Below are positions 53,591 to 64,000 of a DNA stretch of 64,000 bases, in pieces; position 1 is the first letter of the stretch; each line of letters begins with the position of its first letter. The notes below the pieces were generated by a model, which saw only the letters and a list, made by a program, of their open reading frames with translations, was not told the origin of the DNA and did no database searches. Made by a program: the position numbers and the translations under genes. The stretch is from Macrostomum hystrix (taxonomy: Eukaryota > Platyhelminthes > Macrostomidae). The DNA is taken from contig CATNEN010000029.1 of the NCBI GenBank assembly GCA_950097015.1, positions 6,901,501 to 6,965,500 on the forward strand, read 5' to 3'.

Positions 53591-56500
53591 TTGGATGATT
53601 GTTGGCCTTCAATTTCACTGGCTATGGTGAGGAGTGGGGGTTTTCGAGCAGGGCAAATACGCTCGTATAAAGGAACTCAATACTCCGCGCAGTGTCATAA
53701 AATATTATCAATAAGGAACCTCACTTGGAACGCCATGCTTCGAATTTTTGTTTTATCGCTTCTCTTTACCTCCTGCATTGCTTTTAAACGAGGAAAACTT
53801 AGCACTGTACATCTATCACCGCTTATTTTTGGTGAATATGAAGAATCGGAGCTTTGCTCCTCTTCCTACCACGATCCTAAATCCATATGGGGTCAGATCG
53901 TTCTGAAACTTGATTTCAAAAACTCCCTTTTGAATCGCAAGACTGTCTACGAATACTATCGGCGTCACGCTAGAGGTAAGTTTGGCTTTGCTGATTGCCT
54001 TTCATGTACGTGCATGCATATGTACTGCTTGTGAATGACGGTCACATCCAGGGGAGTCAAAACACATGTGGCCTAAATGAAAAGAATGACTCAAGATTGT
54101 TGCGATCCCATAGAATGTGTCACTAACTCCTTATTGCTTCAGTACAATCAGCTGTAAAATGAGTACGAGTATGAAGGGTTGCCACCCACAAATCTTTGGA
54201 CTGAACAACAGTCATTAGATGCGTCGCGTAATCTGCAGCTGTGCTGTCGGTTGCAAATCTCGCATAGGGGCCAGGTGTAGAACGTTATCGTAATCACTAT
54301 TATTACTATTAGTCGAACAGGCAATCGACAGTAAAATTTTCTCTTTAACTGTAATGGGTTGGGATCACTTTCTACTTAAAAGTATACTGTAGAATGGCAC
54401 CAATGTCAGACAAAGTAAACTGACGTGAACACCACGAGAAAACTACAAGTTGGCTATCAGCTCATCAGAACATAAATTTATCTGAATACATTGCTGCTTT
54501 AATTATCACATGATTTTGGGGCTCTAAGCCTACTTTATTATTTTGCACTATAAGGATCCAATTATTTCCAAAATTTTCCTTCCAGAGCAGCAGCGCGCGG
54601 CAGGAGCTTCACCTCCAGCAGCAGCTGAGCGCACGGATGGAGCGCCAACTCCAGCGGCAGCGGAGCAGCGCGCGGCAGCAGCTCCACCTCCAGCGGCAGC
54701 TGGGCGCACGGATGGAGCGCCAACTCCAGCGGCAGCGGAGCAGCGCGCGGCAGCAGCTCCACCTCCAGCGGCAGCTGGGCGCACGGATGGAGCGCCAACT
54801 CCAGCGGCAGCGGAGCAGCGCGCGGCAGCAGCTCCACCTCCAGCAGCAGCTGGGCGCACGGATGGAGCGCCAACTCCAGCGGCAGCGGAGCAGCGCGCGG
54901 CAGCAGCTCCACCTCCAGCGGCAGCTGGGCGCACGGATGGAGCGCCAACTCCAGCGGCAGCGGAGCAGCGCGCGGCAGCAGCTCCACCTCCAGCGGCAGC
55001 TGGGCGCACGGATGGAGCGCCAACTCCAGCGGCAGCGGAGCAGCGCGCGGCAGCAGCTCCACCTCCAGCGGCAGCTGGGCGCACGGATGGAGCGCCAACT
55101 CCAGCGGCAGCGGAGCAGCGCGCGGCAGCAGCTCCACCTCCAGCGGCAGCTGGGCGCACGGATGGAGCGCCAACTCCAGCGGCAGCGGAGCAGCGCGCGG
55201 CAGCAGCTCCACCTCCAGCGGCAGCTGGGCGCACGGATGGAGCGCCAACTCCAGCGGCAGCGGAGCAGCGCGCGGCAGCAGCTCCACCTCCAGCGGCAGC
55301 TGGGCGCACGGATGGAGCGCCAACTCCAGCGGCAGCGGAGCAGCCTTTATCAGATGAAGGCTCTTTTCAGGTGAGCGATCCCACTTCTGACAATCAATCT
55401 ATCTCGAAGGATTCTGATCACCAATTAAAATTTAACATTTCAATAAGCGGAAAAGAGTGGTTTGACGGGGCTAGGTTTCATAAAGCAAAAACCTACGTGT
55501 TTACAAAGGATTCATCCATGTGGTGGATGTCAACTTTAAGGAAACTATTAGCAAGCATTGAGGATCATGAAGTATCAGGATGCATTCTAAAATTTAAAAA
55601 CCGTTACATCAATGATCCTTCTGTTTCAATGCGAGCTAAAAAATGCTTCATAAGACAGCTTGCCCAATGTCAGCATTCAACGTGCAACAAAAAGTTTGAA
55701 TTTATATTAAAAGCATTGCCAAGAACGGCAAATGTAGATGTTACGCTATCAGTTTCAACACAAGGACAGAAAAGGCACGACTTTCCAACTCTAAGTAAAG
55801 TTACAGCTGTTGAAGCAGAAAAATTTAAAGAGCTGTTGAAAGAAAAAAGTCCGGCTGAACTGTATGACGAGCTTTTGGCGTCAATGACAGAAAAAGAGAT
55901 AGACGAGAATGACTTTTCGCGCGTCAAATCTCTTCCAGCTATTCGGCGAATTAACGCGAAGCTAGAAGTCAAAGAAGAAGGACGCGTGCACAAAAATGTC
56001 ATTAAAGAACTTCATATTATGCAAAAAATTATGCGAAATACGGACATTGAAAGTAAATCCATAAAAGGCTTCATTCAAAGCTTTGAGTTCGATCCGTTTC
56101 TAATAACGTTGTACTCAGAAAAGCAGTTAAACTTACTGGCTGACCGGCCCGGGTGCGTTTTACATTTAGATGCGACAGGTGGAGTTCATCGAATCATCGA
56201 ACATGTAAAAAAGCCATGCCTCATCTACTCGCTGCTTCTACCATCGAAAAGCGGAAACACTCGCAGCATTCCTATTGCAGAGATGGTTTCTACGATTCAA
56301 ACAACTCCAAAAATAAGCAATTTTCTGTTTAGTGTCCGCTGTGATCTCGCAAGGCTTATCGGTCGAAACTCTGTGATGCGAAGGGAATGTTTGCCGGGCA
56401 TCATTGTCACAGATTTTTCCTGGGCACTGCTGCACTCAGTGTGCCATGCCTTTGGCAGTGAGTTGGAGAGCTACTTAAATGAAGCTTACAATGCCGTAAA

Positions 56501-58208
56501 AACCAACACACTGGTTGACCATCCTATACCTTTTGTTTGCACCAATCATGTTATCAAAGCGTTTATTCGCGGACTAGGTGAAATTCCACAGGCAAAGAAT
56601 ACAGATAAAAGTATGAAGGAAATTCTTGTATCAGCGTTTGTATACCTCATTCATCAGGAGACCTTCGCGGGCTTTGAGAGCACCATTAATCTGATTATTG
56701 AGGAATTCACGTCTGACCAAAATCTAAAAAAGCTTCGTGAAAGGCTTAAGCAATGGGACACATCTGTGTCGCACGTTTTAGAATCAGAATCTGACCGCAC
56801 GCCATCTGATGTTGAAGACGAAAGTCTCAGCGAAGATGAAAAAAAAATAACCCAAGAACGCAAGAAAGCCGATAGAAAAACGATTCGAAACTGCTCGCCA
56901 TTTATGAAACATTTTTCATATTTGTTAAAATCAGTTAGATCTCCTGCAGAGCATGTAATCGCGCCTGAATTACTTGAATACCTAATCAAGCACTGGCTTC
57001 CACTGGCCCCTCTATTTGCGATGTTTATATGTGAGATAAAAAGTTTTGAAAAGATCGACAGCTGGTATTCTAATGCTTTTGTGGAGTCGTACTTTCGTGA
57101 ATTGAAGAAAAATAAAGCCACGAGAAGTTCTCGGCTTAAGATATGTGCATTCACTGAGCAGCAATTCCAGTATGTACTACGCCGCGTGAAAGGTTTCTCG
57201 ATTCTTGCGGACAAACGTGCCCCTAAATTATCCAGTCAAAGAAATGAAGAAAGCGCACAAGAAGCGAAAGAGCAGTGGGGCAGGAAGCCCACAAGACAGC
57301 GAACTAAATATAAGCGACCAAGCTCACCGATTCTAAAGCCCGAGACGACCAAGAAAAAGTCACGACATGTAAAACCGCCCCAGAACGAACCAGAATCAAG
57401 AGGCAAACCAAAGGAGAGCTTTATTTGGAAGACTACTACGAATGACGTAATCGTAGACTTCGACAAAGAATCACTACAGCCAAATGCGTGGGTTTCGCTT
57501 GGATCAGTCAATGCATTCGTAAATATTCTTTGTGAGAGCAATCCTAGAAGTCACATTCGACTCCTAAAGTGCAGCTTTTTCGAACAGCTACTAAGAGACG
57601 ACAGCGCCGCAGCAGCTCAGAGCCTCTTGGACTGCGCTGACTCAACTGCGACTAAAATTCTGTGTCCAGTTCTGCTGAACTATCACTACTTTTTAGTTTA
57701 CGTCAACCTGCAAACCAAGGAATTTTCGCTTCTTGATCCCATGGTGCAAAATGAATCTCGCCGAACGAATCAGTACCTAGAAGCATGGCAAAAATTTGCA
57801 GGCAGTCAAGAAATACAAAATATAATGCCCAGCGCATATGGGCAGTACAAGAAGCGCTCGTTTCTTCACTCCATGCAAAAGGATTCATACAACTGCGGTG
57901 TTTTTGTCTGTCTGTTTGCTAAGATGTTAATTATAGGATCAGCAGCAGGATTTAGCAACTTAATGATTCCGACCAGCCAGAGGTTTTTTAATGCTGCTCG
58001 AAATTACATTTGGAAAACGATTGAAAGCAACTGTCAGAAATTATCGATGGAATCCGACACTTGCAAAGTATGCAAGGACAGCACCAGAAGTGAGACATTT
58101 TGGATCCAGTGCGATCTCTGTGATGCCTGGATTCACAGTCGATGCGCCGAATCCGAATTATTGATTCGTCATCAATCTGGTGCCTTTGTGTCTTGCTGCA
58201 CTAATTGA
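53591..58208 (+). CDS. MULE-like transposase fused to Ulp1/C48 protease and PHD finger
   Basis: Two exons: one ending at 53975 (AGAG|GTAAGT) and 54586-58208 (acceptor TTCCTTCCAG), joined in phase through a split Glu codon. The first exon's true start is uncertain. A hydrophobic LRIFVLSLLFTSCIAF segment inside it could be a signal peptide or intron sequence. Exon 2 opens with ten 25-residue Ala/Pro repeats. A MULE-like core follows: CVLHLDATGGVH (Asp at 56169), AEMVSTIQTTP, then IIVTDFSWALLHSV (Asp at 56412) and a CTNH motif; the Glu is unassigned. A Ulp1/C48 peptidase then shows His (57684), Asp (57735), Gln (57876) and Cys (57894) in QKDSYNCGVFVC. The end is a PHD-type finger (CKVC ... CDLCDAWIHSRC). 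It would be a transposon protein, with the protease perhaps acting on SUMO-like tags, as proposed for other Ulp1-bearing transposons. The frame is open, so it may be functional. Confidence 0.82.
54200..54290 (+). mobile_element. SINE 3'-end fragment in reverse orientation
   Basis: In the intron of the MULE-Ulp1 gene. Its reverse complement contains ttgcaaccgacagcacagc, then a degenerate ttcagtcca, as in the other SINE copies. The tRNA-like head is missing. Confidence 0.65.
54590..55355 (+). repeat. 75-bp in-frame coding repeat, ten units
   Basis: The phrase gcgcacggatggagcgcc recurs every 75 bp (54704, 54779 and onward). Each unit codes 25 residues of type RTDGAPTPAAAEQRAAAAPPP plus AAAG. 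Units differ by one or two bases only. Both other plus frames and the minus frames are also open. Confidence 0.95.
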
Positions 58209-59535
58209 TCGAGTCTTCGGCGTTTTGGCTCAGGCCTCAGCACCGCGAGTCACATTCGCTTTCGTATCAATAGCTTTTCCTAATCAATTTTTAGCTGAAG
58301 TGCCACAGATTAAAACCGTTGCATATTGAGTGGTACCATGCTAAACTATACTTAGTAGTATATAGATTCCATTTCTTATGCACAAATGTGTTTTCTTATT
58401 TTGCATGCTTGCTCACCAAGAAGGTTGGCTCATCAGTTGTACCTGTATTTTGCCGTTTATTCGCTGTTTCTCATTCCATTTTTTATGTGTGCATCATATA
58501 GCTTCAGTGGTAACAGTTGCTCATTTTGCTTACATAGCTAAAAAACAATTATTTTCGATTTGGTCTGTATGGGACTCAACTCACCAACAGCTTTGACATT
58601 CTCCAGTCATAGCCAACAGATCCCTGACCAAGCATGTGCTGAATGAAAATAGATTATTAGGCATTAGAGAGGTAGTTTCCAACAAAGAAACTACCATGCT
58701 AGTCATAGAAGTTAGCTTTTTATGATAAGCGTAGTCGACTACAATAATGTAAATTCTACTTAGTGTCGTAGGGCTCCTTTCTTAACTCCCACTGCTTTCA
58801 CCAATTTGTTGTAGGTCTCTTTACTTATCTTACAGCTGCCACTAAGTTGTCATAGACCCTTCTCTTTTCTTTATTATTATTTAAAACTTGCTCTCTTTAC
58901 AACCCTTCTCAGTCCTTACAATTTCCTTATTAAATTTCCTTTTAATTCATATGCATATATTGCTTTAAGCTTAACCAGATAGGCTGCTTTCTTTTCCCAA
59001 TATGGTAGCGTTCTCGATAGTGTCCGAGCGGCAAGACACTTTCTTTCTCCCGTTACTTACTCTCAATTATCTGGCTTTCTGGTTTCCCAGTCTTTCAAGG
59101 CTTCCAATGGACTGGAGTTGTCCAACTTTGCACACAGTGCCAGTCACCAATCTGGGAGTTTACCCTCTGTTCCTTTAGTTTTAACACTATTCTGCTTTTG
59201 ATCAATATCTCCTTCTTTATTCCTTCGAATATTCCTGGCTTGTGTATGAACACGGACCTGCTTTTCCTCTCTCTCTCTAAATAAGAACTCTTTGAACACT
59301 TTGAAACTTTACTCTCCTTTATTCAGCTTAGAACTGGGCGCGAGGCACCGGTTAAGTTTTCGAGGGCTAAAATGCGCTTGTATTTATACTAAGAATTGAG
59401 GTGGATGACAAAGCATAGTAAAACAAAGACAAAAAGATCGAGGAAAACATTTGGCGGTAATTCAAGTTAGCAATATACGATAAATTTGGGCCTGCCTCAA
59501 CTGGCTTCCCCTATATAAATTTTTGAATAAGTAAA
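58209..59535. other. region holding the presumed 3' LTR of the gypsy element
   Basis: No gene seen. On the minus strand a purine-rich run ATAGGGGAAG near 59,500 could be the polypurine tract. AATAAA at 59318-59323 (minus) could be the LTR poly(A) signal. Without the 5' LTR in the window the borders cannot be set. Confidence 0.4.
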
Positions 59536-59650
59536 ACGCGTGACAAAATTTATAAAAAGTAGAAAGTACAAATATCAGGCACACAACGCGTGACAAAATT
59601 TAAAAAAAGTAGAAAGTACAAATATCAGGCACACAACGCGTGACAAAAAG
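59536..59650. repeat. 50-bp tandem repeat, 2.3 copies
   Basis: The phrase acgcgtgacaaaa starts at 59536, 59586 and 59636. It lies between the extra ORF and the presumed LTR of the gypsy element. Confidence 0.9.
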
Positions 59651-59677
59651 CAAAAATAAAACGGTTAAATTGTCCTT

Positions 59678-60850
59678 TTAAGAGAAATAGCACTCGTTAG
59701 GCAGTCTTTCGTTGCGGGGCCAACCGACTGTGCTCGCCATCCACCTCAACTCAATGTTGAGGGGGATGCGATTCACCGGTAAGGGGCTGCGGTTGATTAC
59801 TCTCCTAGCATAATGCACGGCCCTCTTCCAGGCGGTAATGCAGTATCCTCTGGCGAATTTGTCGCACAGTACCCGCATAGCAGAATAAATTGCGGCGCGC
59901 TGTGGGTACCGCCGGTCATTATTGTACAACCCGGCGTCCAGGACATATCCTTTCATGTGACGAATTAGCCGCGTGTAGTGTTCATGTTGGGCCTTCGGAA
60001 TTTCAGCCATCGCTCGGGCGAATTCTTCTTGGCTCTCCGCAGGCTCCATTTCGATGTCTTCTTCCGTATCCGAGTTCGGCTGCGGCTGAGGCGACTGCTG
60101 GAACTGCCGCTCTTGCTGCAACGGCTGCTGCTGCTGCGGCGGCTGCGGCTGCTGCGATTGCTGCGGCTGGGGCTGCTTCCGTGATGGCTGTGGCGGTGGC
60201 TGTGGCTGTGGCTGCGGCTGCTGCTGCTGCGACGACTGTGGCTGCGATGACTGCGGCTGTTGCTGAAAATCCGTCCGGTACTGGTACTGGATCGGTACCT
60301 TGTTAGCCTTTGGCGCTATATGCCGTCCCTTAGGCGGTGGCCGTGGTTGAGGGCTCGGCTTCGGCGCTATCCATCGTCGTCCGGCAGCACGCCGACCTGG
60401 TTCCTGGCTTGGAGCTTCAATTGCCTTGGTGACCCTGGCGGCTTCAGATGGCTTAGCTTGAACAGCTTCCATTGCTGCCACCGGTGCTATCGACTGCTGC
60501 TGGAGCAAATTCAACCGCGTGGTGGCGTCGAGGTACACCGGTAGCCTAGAGCTCGGCAATCTCTTCTTGTTCGCGGTCTCATCTTGCATAGTGGTGGCGG
60601 CTCGCTTTTGGGTGTTCACTCTCGGTTGTTGACCGACCATGGATGGCTGCGTTCTTTGCCGTAGTGGCGCCTCGAGTCCTTCTGGTTCGTCAATTATTGC
60701 TTGGATGATATCGTCTTCGCCATTTCCGGCTCCGTTCTCTTGCTCTACTCTGTCTGGCTCAGTGTTCTCATTGTCCGAGAAATCCACTGTAACTGCTTCT
60801 AGCAACTTCTCAAATTCGCTTGCGCTTATGGCTTCTTGATCTTGCTCCAT
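59678..60850 (-). CDS. extra ORF downstream of gypsy pol (390 aa, unknown)
   Basis: An uninterrupted frame from ATG at 60850, 263 bp beyond the pol stop and on the same strand. Residues 1-60 are acidic with FSDNENTEPD. A middle low-complexity region is Gln/Pro-rich. The last 120 residues form a compact, charged, likely helical domain (HEHYTRLIRHMKGYVLDA, then YPQRAAIYSAMRVLCDKFA). No signal peptide, membrane segment or furin-like site is seen, so it does not look like an envelope gene. By position it is an accessory ORF of the retrotransposon. A nested or captured host gene is the alternative. I recognise no family. Confidence 0.65.
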   Translation of the reverse strand: MEQDQEAISASEFEKLLEAVTVDFSDNENTEPDRVEQENGAGNGEDDIIQAIIDEPEGLEAPLRQRTQPSMVGQQPRVNTQKRAATTMQDETANKKRLPSSRLPVYLDATTRLNLLQQQSIAPVAAMEAVQAKPSEAARVTKAIEAPSQEPGRRAAGRRWIAPKPSPQPRPPPKGRHIAPKANKVPIQYQYRTDFQQQPQSSQPQSSQQQQPQPQPQPPPQPSRKQPQPQQSQQPQPPQQQQPLQQERQFQQSPQPQPNSDTEEDIEMEPAESQEEFARAMAEIPKAQHEHYTRLIRHMKGYVLDAGLYNNDRRYPQRAAIYSAMRVLCDKFARGYCITAWKRAVHYARRVINRSPLPVNRIPLNIELRWMASTVGWPRNERLPNECYFS

Positions 60851-61113
60851 TCTTCTTTGTCAGTATGACTTCTTCTCTCTGCTTATGTTTGTTTTGTGTT
60901 CCCAGGGCTCTGATTTATATAGGCGCGAAACTGACACTCTTCATTGTGTCTCAGATTTCATTGGGCTATACTGGCTTATTTCTAATCCTATTGGTTCCCT
61001 ACTTGATTTCAATTAACCCCTACCTAATTGACTGGAAGTGGCTAACCCCTACTCCCTTTCTATCCCTTGCACGTGGTCTCCTTGTGTTATTATTGCGTCA
61101 CCCCAATCTCTGC

Positions 61114-64000
61114 CTAGATCTGTAAATTCCCTATTATACTGAACACGGTGGCAAGCCTCTGCAAATAGCCTTCAAACCTCGCGGGGGGTCTGATTTGTCT
61201 GCGCGGACGGCTTGTCACTCCTTCCCTTTCTTCATTCTGTACAATGTACATGCCTCCTTCTGAGGTGGCTGTCGCCAGACCCTCAGCTGTCCCTTCGCTT
61301 TCGCTCTCCTCTTCACTGCTCGTAGCCTCAGGCTCGGTGTGTGATTCATCCTCCACTTCTATCTCAGCTCCTAGTTCCAAATCTTCTCCATTAATTTCAC
61401 TTGGGTTTTCTCTAAAATGACATTGCCATTCTAATCTGTCTTCTTCCTCTTCGGATTCATCTTCCTCTGTTAGAACAAATCTTCCCTTCTCCTTCGGCTG
61501 GCTTCCCCTAACTTTGACCTCTGTCTTCTTAGCTTTCTTCTCTGGTGCGGCCTGGCTTCCCCTAATTAATTCCTCTTGGGTTGAATTAGGCACAATAGTT
61601 ATGTTGTCTCTATGGACAATCATGATATTGCCTACTAACTGTCCTTGCTCCTCCTTTTGCACTCGAAATACTACATCTGATATTTGCTCTATTACTCTGA
61701 AGGCTGATCTCTTTTTCCTATGAAATTTGTGCGATTCCTCACTGTCCAACTGTGGATTATTAATCAACACAAGACTTCCAACTGGGACTGTCTTAGGCAA
61801 TTTGCCGTTTTTCGCAGACTCTTGTCTGTTACTGACAACCTTCTCCAATTTTCTTTTGACAATGTCTCTCGCAATCTTCAATCGTGCGGCATGTTCTGTC
61901 ACATAAGATGGATAACTGGCGAATGACTTTGGTTGGCTGATTTGACTGTCCATAGGCAATACTGCTTCCCGTCCAAATAACAGGTAGTGGGGAGTAAAGC
62001 CTGTGGTTTTGTTTACACTAGTGCGGACAGCAACTAATGCAGCTGGGATCATAAGGTCCCAATCACTGTGATCTTTCTCAATGAGACAAGTTACTATTGA
62101 TTTAATTTGCTTGTTAAATCTCTCCACCAATCCATTGCTTTGGGCATGGTAGGGTGTTGTAAACGTATGCTTCACGTTATACATTTCGCAAAAAAGCTTT
62201 GAACTGCTTGCTAGCGAATGCCTTGCCATTGTCTGTGTGTAACCACTGACATTGCCCATACTCTGCGAAGATTCTTTCCTGTAAGATTTTGATCACAGTA
62301 TCTGACTTTGATTTCTAGTTGGGAATGCAAACGGATATCGAGTGGTGCTATCCACAATAGTTAGGACATACTTGTGCCCTCTTTTGCTCTCTTTGGATAG
62401 TGGTCCTATAAAATCGACATGCAGGCGGTGAAAAGGTTCACTTATAGGGAACGATTGCACTGGCGCCTGAATCGGGTTTCCTCTCTTGCTTTCCAGGCAC
62501 GGAATACACTCTGCGATATGAGCTTCCACTGCTTTGACCAATCCTGGTCTCCAAAATCTCTGCCTGACACGTTGAATTGTTTTATCGCGTCCCAAATGTC
62601 CTGCTAGTGGGCTATCATGCAGATCGCTGAGAACTAGCTTATCCAAGGACTGGGGCAGTACAACTTTCCAACTGTCATCTTCGCTAATGATTAGCATCTC
62701 ATTCTCTACCTTCATATCCTCAAAGGATTTCCTCATCTTCTTCAATTCTGGGCTGACAATTTCAGGTAACTGGGGATTGTTCTCTCCTGATTTCTTCCAT
62801 TCAATTAGCACTTTAATTACTGGGTCATCTCTTTGTGACGCAATAATTTGCTCTCGTTTCAATGGGCTGGGTAAGAAATCGGTCAATAACTTCTCGCACT
62901 TGCTACTTGTTGCTTGCAGCATATTCTCACTCTCACTAGGATTAAATTCTTCAGGAACTGGACTCGGAAGCGGAATGCTGGAGTCATGTTCAGTTCACTG
63001 GGAATTCTCACCTCTCCTTGTCCTGAGATAGTAGACTGGATCCTGCTATTGGGATCTAACGTCTTTTTCTCTCCTTCACTTAGGGCAGTCTGGGGCTGTG
63101 TCAAGCTATATAAGCTATCATTAGCCTTGACTTCCTGTCCTGACTCTTCCATTACACTGCAGCTTTGCACTATCGGCTCAATAACTTGCTCTGCTTCAGG
63201 GACATCAGCTGGTCTTCTTGACAGACTGTCAGCATTTTGGTTCTTTGCACCGCTTCTGTGTTCTATATCGAACGAGAATTCGTTTAGGCGCTCGACCCAC
63301 CGACCAAGAATTCCTTGAGCTTCTGTTTGCCTTAACAGCCAAATTATCGCCTTATGATCTGTTCTTGCCAAAAACTTCTTGCCTAACAGGTAGAAACGGA
63401 AATGCCTCATGGCATCCACTAGGGCTAAGAGTTCTTTTCTAGTGATAGGGTAGCGTTTTTCCGACTCTTTCATAGCTCGGCTGAAATAAGCTATGGGTCT
63501 TTCTATGCCATCTGATTGGATCTGGCTAAGTACAGCGCCAATACGGCTATCACTTGCATCGGTATCCAATACCATCTTCACCTTCTCGTCATCCACAAAT
63601 TCGGGATACGCTAAGACTTCAGTGGACATCATCCGGTTCTTTAGCGACTCAAACGCTTCGTCATGCTCTTTGCTCCATCTCTCTTGAAAGTTCTTAATTC
63701 CTTTCCTTGTTAACTGGAAAAGGGGATGGGCAGCTTCTGCATAATTTTTAATGAAACGGCTATAGTAATTACATAGGCCAAGAAAACTGCGTAGCTCCTT
63801 CACATCTTTTGGCTTCGGCCAGGTCTTGATTGCTTCAATCTTCGTCTCATCCGTACGGATACCTTCTGTACTGATCACATGTCCTAAGTACTTTAACTCT
63901 CTATGAAAAAGGTTACATTTCTTTGGCCTTAGCTTCAATCCTGCGATTATTAATCTCTTGAACACTTCCTTTAGATGGGAAAGGTGGTCATTAAAGTTCT
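61114..64000 (-). pseudogene. Ty3/gypsy pol fragment (RT end, RNase H, integrase), frameshifted
   Basis: The window edge cuts the reverse transcriptase just after its catalytic region. What remains in order: the RT thumb (AGLKLRPKKC, then FLGLCNYYSRFI), RNase H (VLDTDASDSRIGAVLS ... ITRKELLAL), a linker, the integrase HHCC finger (GHLGRDKT ... CIPC), the first integrase Asp (HVDFIGPL), the second (TDNG) and the Glu (GLVERFNKQ), and an acidic tail ending near RPRRQIRPPARFEGY. These parts fall in different frames. Shifts lie near 62,985-63,010, near 62,310, and at a six-A run at 62190-62195. The domain order RNase H then integrase identifies Ty3/gypsy. The copy is therefore inactive as read, unless the shifts are sequencing errors; the homopolymer one is suspect. 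Gag and the 5' LTR lie to the right of the window. Confidence 0.9.

Larger units (their letters stand above)
59000..64000 (-). mobile_element. Ty3/gypsy LTR retrotransposon, 3' part
   Basis: Groups the pol fragment (61114-64000), the extra ORF (59678-60850), a 50-bp repeat and a presumed LTR. The left border is approximate and the right side leaves the window. Confidence 0.65.

Noticed and set aside
54543-54585. The first 14 codons (MHYKDPIISK...) of the long frame before the 75-bp repeats
   Set aside because: They lie before a strong splice acceptor (tttccttccag) and are intronic; the upstream exon ending at 53975 joins in phase instead.

Overview
The window is eukaryotic and most likely comes from an invertebrate animal with a repeat-rich genome. 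The evidence is two multi-exon minus-strand genes of clearly metazoan type, GT-AG introns, tRNA-derived SINEs, a complete EN-RT-RNase H LINE, a Ty3/gypsy element and MULE-like DNA transposons. A flatworm or other lophotrochozoan would fit, but this is an inference from repeat style. No bacterial operons, CRISPR arrays or rRNA are visible.

Layout. (1) 1-24.9 kb: the 5' half of a minus-strand cAMP phosphodiesterase 8 gene (PDE8). Eight short coding exons run from an MGC start at 24871 to 5531 and encode an N-terminal lipidation motif, a receiver-like domain and a PAS domain. The catalytic HD domain must lie left of the window or is missing. Its introns hold a full-length 6.05 kb LINE (7076-13126, 14-bp target duplication), SINEs and about ten different tandem arrays. 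A FLYWCH-MULE remnant bounded by inverted arrays of one minisatellite lies in the leftmost part (2590-4376). (2) 25-33 kb: a 3.1 kb array of 13-bp units, a SINE, a 0.9 kb AAGC microsatellite, and no recognised gene. (3) 33.1-35.1 kb: an intronless minus-strand gene for a Ser/Gly/Gln-rich protein with six NYxQxW repeats; I do not recognise it. (4) 38-46.6 kb: INTS3, Integrator complex subunit 3, nine minus-strand exons. The last exon carries an apparent 1-nt frameshift near 38968, and exons 2 and 3 do not join in phase as drawn. Most of its introns also carry a private minisatellite. (5) 48.1-58.2 kb: two plus-strand transposase-like genes. One is a three-exon DDE-like protein with an RG tract and a zinc finger. 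The other is a MULE-like protein with ten 25-residue repeats at its front and a Ulp1/C48 protease plus PHD finger at its end. (6) 59.3-64 kb: the 3' part of a minus-strand Ty3/gypsy element with a frameshifted pol and an additional ORF between pol and the presumed 3' LTR.

The host genes PDE8 (cAMP breakdown) and INTS3 (snRNA processing, transcription attenuation and DNA-damage signalling) have no known joint pathway. What unites the window is repeat ecology: most introns above about 700 bp contain their own tandem array, and the transposons contain tandem repeats in termini, coding sequence or flanks. All family assignments come from reading translated exons against remembered family patterns; no database search was run.
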